A program made the translations under genes and the position numbers. From Victivallales bacterium (GTDB taxonomy: Bacteria; Verrucomicrobiota; Lentisphaeria; Victivallales; SZUA-371), in assembly GCA_028691155.1 (NCBI GenBank), contig JAQUZV010000086.1, forward strand, positions 1-8,100: a stretch of 8,100 nucleotides of DNA. The letters are read 5' to 3'. Positions within the stretch are counted from its first letter, which is position 1, and the number at the start of each line of letters is the position of its first letter. Below the pieces are notes generated by a model. The model saw only the letters and a program-made list of their open reading frames with translations, was not told where the DNA came from and did no database searches. This document shows, piece after piece, positions 1-4,086 of this stretch.

Positions 1-1
1 C

Positions 2-241
2 CGGGAACTGAAACAAGCCATTGCCGTACAGGACATCGATCCCGATGCCGCCGGCCGCTATGCCGAAAAACTTATCCGCGAACTGGGAGAAACCCAAACG
101 GCGGAAAAAGAAATTCTCCGTCTGGAACTTCAGGTGCTGATTTACCGTTCCGAGGTGGAAAAACTCCGGGGGCAGATCAAAAAGACACTGGAAAACCGTG
201 CGGCACCGCTTCCGCAACAACAACAACAGCAGCAGCAATAG
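2..241 (+). CDS. C-terminal end of an unrecognised protein with a poly-glutamine tail (partial, 5' end outside window)
   Basis: An open frame enters from the left edge and runs 79 codons to a TAG stop at 239-241. There is no start codon in the window, so the gene begins upstream. The visible part is charged and probably helical. The stretch around residues 25-62 is rich in Glu, Leu, Lys and Arg (for example EVEKLRGQIKKTLEN) and could form a coiled coil. The protein ends in eight consecutive glutamines (codons 215-238, a CAA/CAG repeat) after a short Ala/Pro linker. I see no catalytic motif and cannot name a family. A periplasmic or scaffold-type helical protein is possible but unproven. The frame is probably real because it is open to the edge and has plausible amino-acid composition. 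Function is unknown. Confidence 0.7.
   Translation, partial: RELKQAIAVQDIDPDAAGRYAEKLIRELGETQTAEKEILRLELQVLIYRSEVEKLRGQIKKTLENRAAPLPQQQQQQQQ
215..238 (+). repeat. CAA/CAG trinucleotide repeat encoding Gln8
   Basis: Eight glutamine codons in a row (four CAA, three CAG, one CAA) lie directly before the stop codon of the partial gene. In-frame length change by slippage would alter only the glutamine tail. The mixed codons make the tract less slippery than a pure repeat. Confidence 0.85.
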
Positions 242-246
242 CCGTT

Positions 247-273
247 GCCGTCATTCCCGGCACGCCCGACGGC
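247..273 (+). other. weak stem-loop after the partial gene
   Basis: GCCGTC (247-252) can pair with GACGGC (268-273) around a 15-nt loop, just after the stop at 241. No T-tract follows on the plus strand, so this is at best a 3'-end stabilising hairpin or a Rho-type end, not a typical intrinsic terminator. It may be chance in GC-rich DNA. Confidence 0.3.
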
Positions 274-288
274 GGACGAAACAGACTC

Positions 289-298
289 GGGGGGGGGG
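289..298 (+). repeat. G10 homopolymer tract upstream of the DUF1275 promoter
   Basis: Ten consecutive G residues lie in the gap between two genes. The tract ends 9 nt before the candidate -35 box at 308. Runs of this length are prone to slippage in replication and also to sequencing error, so the exact length is uncertain. Confidence 0.9.
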
Positions 299-307
299 AA
301 AGACGGG

Positions 308-335
308 TTGATTTCCGGTCGGTTGCCGCTATAGT
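308..335 (+). promoter_or_regulatory. candidate sigma70-type promoter for the DUF1275 gene
   Basis: TTGATT (308-313) and TATAGT (330-335) match the housekeeping -35 and -10 consensus at 4/6 and 5/6 with a 16-bp spacer. Transcription would begin near 342, giving a leader of about 20 nt before the ATG at 364. It lies in the right place and orientation, and the downstream gene has no other obvious promoter. Prediction only. Confidence 0.5.
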
Positions 336-363
336 ATCGCCGAACCAATTACCGTCGGAAGTC

Positions 364-1089
364 ATGAACCGCCCACAACCAACAGCCGATCACAATACGG
401 AGCGACTTACCGCCGCCTGCGTTTTAAGCAGCGTCGGCGGCATGCTCGATATTTACACCTATCTTTGTCGCGGCAAGGTATTTGCCAATGCCGTTACCGG
501 CAACATGGTGTTGTTCGGTTTTCACCTGGCGCATCAGGAATGGGCCTACAGCAGCAAATATCTGTTGGCCATCATGTCGTATGCGTTGGGAATCTTTACC
601 GCGGAATTGCTCCACCTGAAGGTTCCCGCGTCCCGAAAAATCTCCTGGCACCAGTCGGTGATTCTGCTGGAATTATGTCTGCTGCTGCTGGTGTATTTCA
701 TCCCGTACGGCGAATGGGATTTCGCCGTCAATGCGCTGATCTCGTTTGTCTGCGCCCTCCAGGTCCAGACCTTTCGCCGGGTGCGCGGTTTTCCATTCGC
801 CTCCACTATGTGCACCGGCAATCTCCGCAGCGGTACGGATGCGCTGTTCCGTGCCTGGCAGGAACGGAACCGGCAGGAATGGCACAAAGCCCTGCATTAC
901 TATGTCGTCATTGTCTGTTTCATTGCCGGGGCGACGACCGGAGCAATACTGCTGCACCATTACGGCAAGCCGGTTTTTCTACTGGCGCCGCTGGGGTTGG
1001 CCGCCGTTTTCTTTCTGATCGCCCCGATCCGGCATCACCGGATTCACTATCATCGTCACCACCACCGGGTCAGTCGGCCCCCACGCTGA
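364..1089 (+). CDS. DUF1275 (YoaK-family) integral membrane protein
   Basis: This 241-aa protein fits the DUF1275/YoaK family of small inner-membrane proteins, whose function is not established (a transport role has been suggested). The family signature is clear: GGMLDIYTYL at residues 25-34, then RGKVFANAVTGN at 36-47, and a second CTGN block at 150-153. About six hydrophobic segments can be seen, near 15-34, 66-85, 95-114, 119-137, 178-200 and 203-222. The C-terminus after the last segment is unusually rich in His and Arg (seven His within residues 224-234). The ATG at 364 is chosen because the conserved part begins soon after it. Its ribosome site is poor (GGAAG at 357-361, only 2 nt from the ATG). 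The length is about usual for the family. The gene appears to be monocistronic, with its own candidate promoter, and converges on the kinase gene. Confidence 0.9.
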   Translation: MNRPQPTADHNTERLTAACVLSSVGGMLDIYTYLCRGKVFANAVTGNMVLFGFHLAHQEWAYSSKYLLAIMSYALGIFTAELLHLKVPASRKISWHQSVILLELCLLLLVYFIPYGEWDFAVNALISFVCALQVQTFRRVRGFPFASTMCTGNLRSGTDALFRAWQERNRQEWHKALHYYVVIVCFIAGATTGAILLHHYGKPVFLLAPLGLAAVFFLIAPIRHHRIHYHRHHHRVSRPPR

Positions 1090-1096
1090 AACCATC

Positions 1097-2617
1097 TCAG
1101 CGCGTGGTTGCCGCGGCCGGCGACACGGACCGGGGAACCGTCTGGAGGCGGGAACGGGCAACGGCGACCTGCCCGCTCAGACGGGTATACCGATCCCGTT
1201 CCGTCACCAGAACCGGCTGGTGCTCCGCCAGCAATTCTTCCGCCATGCGGCAACTTTGGGCCAGTGGAGAACCGGACAATCCGGGCATCCGCTGCACTAA
1301 TTTTTCGACCGCCGTCATGCCCCGGGCAAAATCGCGTTGCCGAATCTGCTCCCGCTCCCACAACATCCGGGCTCGGACGTATCCCTGCCGGGCCCGACGG
1401 CGCTTGGCCCCGGAAACCAGCCAGCGCGAACTGGAATCCAGCGCCGACCGGAATAACCGCAGTCCCGGTTCGAATTCGTAGTCATCCCGAAGCGCATAGG
1501 CCTCCGCGATCCGCAGTTTGCGTTCCGCCCCGCGATCCGCCGCCAACTTGAAACTCACCGCACAAAAAATGACGGCAGCCACGGCAATCACCAAACCCAA
1601 CGTCCCCCGCCGATAATGCCGTTTGCCGCGCTCCGCCGTCACTGCCGCCAAATGTTCCGGACGCGCGCCGGAAGCGAGAGCGGAATAAAGTTCCCCCGCC
1701 GTCACCATAAACTCATGCCAGGACCGGAAACGCTGTTCCGGATCCTTGGCCATCATCCGCCGCAGCAGGGCCACGGTGGCCGGAGCCAATTCCGCCCGCG
1801 GGTTGCGGGAGTGCGGCTCGGGGAACGCGTCATGGGAATGCATGGACATAATCGCATCGATGTCTTCGGCGTCGTAAGGCGGCACCCCGACCAACAGATG
1901 ATAAAGCGACGCCCCCAGCGAATAGAGGTCGGAAGTCCAGTTCAACGGCCGCCCCTGCGTCTGTTCCGGGCTCATGTAATAGGGAGAACCGTCAATCCGG
2001 TCCTGCCGGGCAAAGGTTTCGGAAAAATGCTGGGCAATGCCCATATCCAACAGAAAGGCCTCGTCATCGCGGGAAACGATAATATTGCCCGGCTTGATGT
2101 CGCGATGCAGCAGCCGGTGTTGTTCCCAGGCATATTCCAGAGCGCCGGCAATGCGAATGGCGTATTTCAGGGCGCGGTCTTCCGGCAGCCGACCGCGGGT
2201 ATGTAGCCAGGTTTCCAGATCGCAGCCGTCCACATAAGTCATGGCAAAATAACAGATATCGCGATCAATCCCGGCGTCGAGCGCCGTCACGATCGCCGGA
2301 TGCTCCAGTTGGGCGGTGGTCTTGATTTCCTTCATGAACCGATCCCGCGTCCGGCGATTGCCCGGCAGTTCGTTCGGCAGAATTTTCAGCGCCACCCGAC
2401 GCCCGACCGAAATCTGTTCGGCCAGGTAAACCTCGCCCATGCCGCCCTGCCCGATCCGCTCCAACAACCGGAAATCGCCGATAATACGGCCAGGCCCCGG
2501 ACGAAACGTCTCGTACAGCATAATCGCCGTATGACAGTACGGGCAAATCAGCACGTCGTCGTCACGCGGCGGCGCATCGTACTCAAATTGTTTTTTACAC
2601 TCCGGACACCAGTACAT
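1097..2617 (-). CDS. membrane-anchored Ser/Thr protein kinase with N-terminal zinc ribbon
   Basis: A Hanks-type (PknB-like) kinase that should phosphorylate Ser/Thr residues of unknown partners. I start it at the ATG at 2617 (506 aa): the longer frame begins with TTG at 2710 and adds 31 unconserved residues, whereas this ATG comes just before the first zinc knuckle. AGAGGA lies upstream at a rather long 12-nt spacing. Domains: CPEC (4-7) and CPYC (25-28) form a probable zinc ribbon; kinase domain about 49-315 with glycine loop GQGGMGEV (56-63), ATP-binding Lys78 (VALK), alpha-C Glu97, catalytic loop HRDIKPGN (171-178, Asp173), Mg-binding DMG (191-193, in place of DFG), GSPYYMSPEQ (210-219) and SDLYSLG (229-235). 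One membrane segment lies near 338-356. A helical, Arg-rich C-terminal part of about 150 residues follows and should be extracytoplasmic. It has no PASTA repeats and may act as a sensor. All catalytic residues appear intact, so an active kinase is likely. Confidence 0.95.
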   Translation of the reverse strand: MYWCPECKKQFEYDAPPRDDDVLICPYCHTAIMLYETFRPGPGRIIGDFRLLERIGQGGMGEVYLAEQISVGRRVALKILPNELPGNRRTRDRFMKEIKTTAQLEHPAIVTALDAGIDRDICYFAMTYVDGCDLETWLHTRGRLPEDRALKYAIRIAGALEYAWEQHRLLHRDIKPGNIIVSRDDEAFLLDMGIAQHFSETFARQDRIDGSPYYMSPEQTQGRPLNWTSDLYSLGASLYHLLVGVPPYDAEDIDAIMSMHSHDAFPEPHSRNPRAELAPATVALLRRMMAKDPEQRFRSWHEFMVTAGELYSALASGARPEHLAAVTAERGKRHYRRGTLGLVIAVAAVIFCAVSFKLAADRGAERKLRIAEAYALRDDYEFEPGLRLFRSALDSSSRWLVSGAKRRRARQGYVRARMLWEREQIRQRDFARGMTAVEKLVQRMPGLSGSPLAQSCRMAEELLAEHQPVLVTERDRYTRLSGQVAVARSRLQTVPRSVSPAAATTR

Positions 2618-2918
2618 GACGCGAAACAATCCTCTGTCCGTTCCTCCGCCGCCGCAGCGGCGTGCCACCACTCCGGCAACGTTCCCATTACTAAATCCCA
2701 GTCGGGTCAAACCAGCGGCAAGTTACGAAACCGCTCCCGAATTTTAATTAATCACTCCGACGGCAAAAATGCAATCGCCTCCTCCCGTTTTTTTCTCCCC
2801 GGCGGCATTGCCGTTACGGCAGCGCCATTCCAACCGTAAGGCGGAATAAAATCATTATCCGGAAGCCGGCCGGGGAAACACCCGACCCGACGGCGATCCG
2901 GAGGGGGAGGATATAATT

Positions 2919-2983
2919 TTGTCAAATCTTTTGGGAAAAACTTTAAAACGGGCATTGTGATATTATATTAATTTGATTATAGA
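2919..2983 (+). promoter_or_regulatory. candidate promoter region for the zinc-ribbon/pyrE/secA operon
   Basis: Two overlapping choices exist in this AT-rich stretch. TTGTCA (2919-2924) with TTTAAA (2942-2947) has a 17-bp spacer. TTGTGA (2955-2960) with TATAGA (2978-2983) also has a 17-bp spacer. The first would give a leader of about 70 nt, the second about 33 nt. A perfect TATAAT at 2912-2917 has no good -35 partner. I cannot decide between them from sequence alone. Confidence 0.45.
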
Positions 2984-2991
2984 CAGGAAAA

Positions 2992-3021
2992 ATGATTAAC
3001 GTTTTTATACCCGGGAGATAA
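2992..3021 (+). other. possible nine-codon leader ORF (MINVFIPGR)
   Basis: An ATG at 2992 opens a nine-codon frame ending in TAA at 3019-3021, one base before the ATG of the zinc-ribbon gene at 3023. AGGA (2985-2988) lies 3 nt before the ATG, closer than usual. The Shine-Dalgarno of the next gene sits inside its last codons, so ribosomes on the mini-ORF could couple to or compete with the downstream start. It could equally be chance. Confidence 0.25.
3013..3018 (+). promoter_or_regulatory. ribosome binding site of the zinc-ribbon gene
   Basis: GGGAGA lies 4 nt before the ATG at 3023. It is a good Shine-Dalgarno match that fixes the start of the 131-aa protein. Confidence 0.7.
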
Positions 3022-3022
3022 T

Positions 3023-3418
3023 ATGACCGTAGCCGTCTCAAATCAAATCGATGCCAAAGCCCAGATTGATTTTCCCTGCATGGCACCCGAATGCCGCGGC
3101 AGTATCAGTTTCAATTTGCTGGATGTCCGCAAAAAAGATTTTCAGGTGGTATGTCCGGTTTGCCATACGCCTTATGAATTCGATGCCGAACTGCGGGACA
3201 AACTGTGCCGGATGTGCGATTTGATCATCAGTATCCGCCGGGCGGAAGACATTCTCGGCAACTGCAATGTCTCGGTCAATGTGGCCGGCGGCGAGGTTAA
3301 AATCCCGTACGCGCTGCTGCTGACCCGACTGAATACCATTATTACGTTGCAGTTGGGTGGAAAAGACGTGGATTTTCATCTCTGGGTGGAGCCGTCCTCT
3401 CCGGAAACTTTCCGCTAA
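3023..3418 (+). CDS. small zinc-ribbon-like protein of unknown function
   Basis: A 131-aa soluble protein that I cannot assign to a named family. It has three cysteine pairs: Cys19/Cys24 (CMAPEC), Cys44/Cys47 (CPVC) and Cys62/Cys65 (CRMC). The first two pairs, about 20 residues apart, resemble a zinc ribbon. The second is followed by HTPYEFDAEL, very like the knuckle in the divergent kinase (CPECKKQFEYDA). The C-terminal half (about 70-125) is predicted beta/alpha and has no cysteines apart from Cys76. There is no signal peptide or membrane segment, so it should be cytosolic. A good Shine-Dalgarno precedes the ATG. It is the first gene of an operon with pyrE and secA (44 bp to pyrE). A metal-binding or nucleic-acid-binding accessory role is possible, but nothing in the sequence proves one. 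Confidence 0.88.
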   Translation: MTVAVSNQIDAKAQIDFPCMAPECRGSISFNLLDVRKKDFQVVCPVCHTPYEFDAELRDKLCRMCDLIISIRRAEDILGNCNVSVNVAGGEVKIPYALLLTRLNTIITLQLGGKDVDFHLWVEPSSPETFR

Positions 3419-3462
3419 ACAGAAACCAGACCTCAACCAAGTCAAAATCGGAACATACCATT

Positions 3463-4032
3463 ATGGATCATCAGCAGATCATCGATATTCTCAAAGAATC
3501 ACAGGCTCTTCTGGAAGGGCATTTCAAATTGCGCAGCGGTCTGCACAGCAATCGCTTTTTCCAGGCGGCCCTGTTGCTGCAATACCCCGACAAGGCGGAA
3601 AAAGTATGCACCGCCCTGGCGGAAAAATTTCGCGACCGGGACATTGAAACGGTTATTTCTCCGGCCGTCGGCGGCCTGATCGTCGGGCAGGAAATGGCCC
3701 GGGCGCTCGGCGTCCGCGCCATCTTTGCCGATAAGGACGACCAGAGCAATCTGGTCCTCAAACGCGGTTTTGCCATCCGTCCCGGCGAAAAGGTGCTGGT
3801 GGCGGAAGATGTCATCACCCGCGGCGGCCGGGTCCAGCAGACCATCGATCTGGTACGGCAGCACGGCGGCGAAGTCGTCGGCGTGGCGGTAATTGTCGAC
3901 CGCAGCGGCGGCCGGGCCAAATTCGATATTCCCCATACCAGTCTGCTGCAGTTGGAACTGGACACTTATGAACCGGATAACTGCCCCTTGTGCCGCCAGG
4001 GCCTGCCGCTGGACACTCCGGGCTCGAAATAG
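3463..4032 (+). CDS. pyrE: orotate phosphoribosyltransferase (pyrE)
   Basis: PyrE joins orotate to PRPP to make orotidine 5'-phosphate and pyrophosphate, the fifth step of de novo pyrimidine synthesis, in the cytosol. The 189-aa protein is a short-form PyrE. It shows LRSGLHSNRFFQ (23-34) near the N-terminus, the SPAVGGLIVGQ loop (66-76), the FADKD...LKRGF block (88-103, equivalent to FAERE...LRRGF in short-form enzymes), the PRPP-binding loop VLVAEDVITRGGR (111-123) with the acidic pair Glu115-Asp116, and VDRSGG (145-150). The C-terminus carries a CPLC pair (174-177) followed by GLPLDTPGSK, a tail I recall from this subgroup. The ATG at 3463 has a weak site (GGAA 9-10 nt upstream). The gene sits 44 bp after the zinc-ribbon gene and 54 bp before secA, so cotranscription is likely. 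I see no pyrimidine-linked attenuator with confidence. Confidence 0.96.
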   Translation: MDHQQIIDILKESQALLEGHFKLRSGLHSNRFFQAALLLQYPDKAEKVCTALAEKFRDRDIETVISPAVGGLIVGQEMARALGVRAIFADKDDQSNLVLKRGFAIRPGEKVLVAEDVITRGGRVQQTIDLVRQHGGEVVGVAVIVDRSGGRAKFDIPHTSLLQLELDTYEPDNCPLCRQGLPLDTPGSK

Positions 4033-4039
4033 TATTCCG

Positions 4040-4053
4040 GCCGGGAAACCGGC
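4040..4053 (+). other. GAAA-tetraloop hairpin between pyrE and secA
   Basis: GCCGG (4040-4044) and CCGGC (4049-4053) form a 5-bp all-GC stem closed by a GAAA tetraloop, a very stable GNRA type. AAATTTT follows. The stem is short and the T-run short and delayed, so full termination is unlikely. It could stabilise the pyrE 3' end, mark a processing site or tune read-through into secA. Confidence 0.45.
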
Positions 4054-4067
4054 AAATTTTCTGTATC

Positions 4068-4073
4068 AAGGAG
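4068..4073 (+). promoter_or_regulatory. ribosome binding site of secA
   Basis: AAGGAG lies 13 nt before the ATG at 4087. The spacing is long, but the site is a full match. The encoded N-terminus (MIAAIIKKVFGTKSGRDVKR) aligns with the usual SecA beginning, which supports this start. Confidence 0.65.
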
Positions 4074-4086
4074 AATCGTTAACACG

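Larger units (their letters stand above)
2618..3022. other. divergent intergenic region between kinase and zinc-ribbon/pyrE/secA operon
   Basis: These 405 bp hold no convincing gene. The left part is GC-rich. The right end (about 2910-3010) is AT-rich and holds the likely plus-strand promoters. A compact hairpin, GCCG-TTA-CGGC, lies at 2810-2820 inside a looser GGCG/CGCC pairing (2801-2826), with a T7 run just before it (2788-2794). For the minus-strand kinase, TAAAAT (plus-strand 2741-2746) is a possible -10 box, but no -35 box sits at normal spacing, so I do not call a promoter there. Confidence 0.6.

Noticed and set aside
1465..1477. GGTTCGAATTC, resembling a tRNA T-loop
   Set aside because: It lies in the kinase coding region with no acceptor stem or other tRNA arms around it.
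465..1481. Long plus-strand open frame (338 codons) across the DUF1275 gene and the kinase 3' end
   Set aside because: It overlaps two well-supported genes in other frames. Its product is Arg/Pro/Ser-rich with no motif, typical of a GC-rich shadow.
1616..2206. Plus-strand open frame antisense to the kinase
   Set aside because: It lies wholly opposite conserved kinase motifs and its product has no recognisable domain.
2618..2710. Upstream TTG start extending the kinase by 31 residues
   Set aside because: The extension is low-complexity (Gly/Arg-rich). It uses TTG, while the ATG at 2617 comes immediately before the first zinc knuckle.
2752..2955. Minus-strand 67-codon frame in the divergent region
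   Set aside because: It has a Pro-rich product, no Shine-Dalgarno before its ATG at 2955, and it overlaps the likely plus-strand promoter region. A real small gene cannot be fully excluded.
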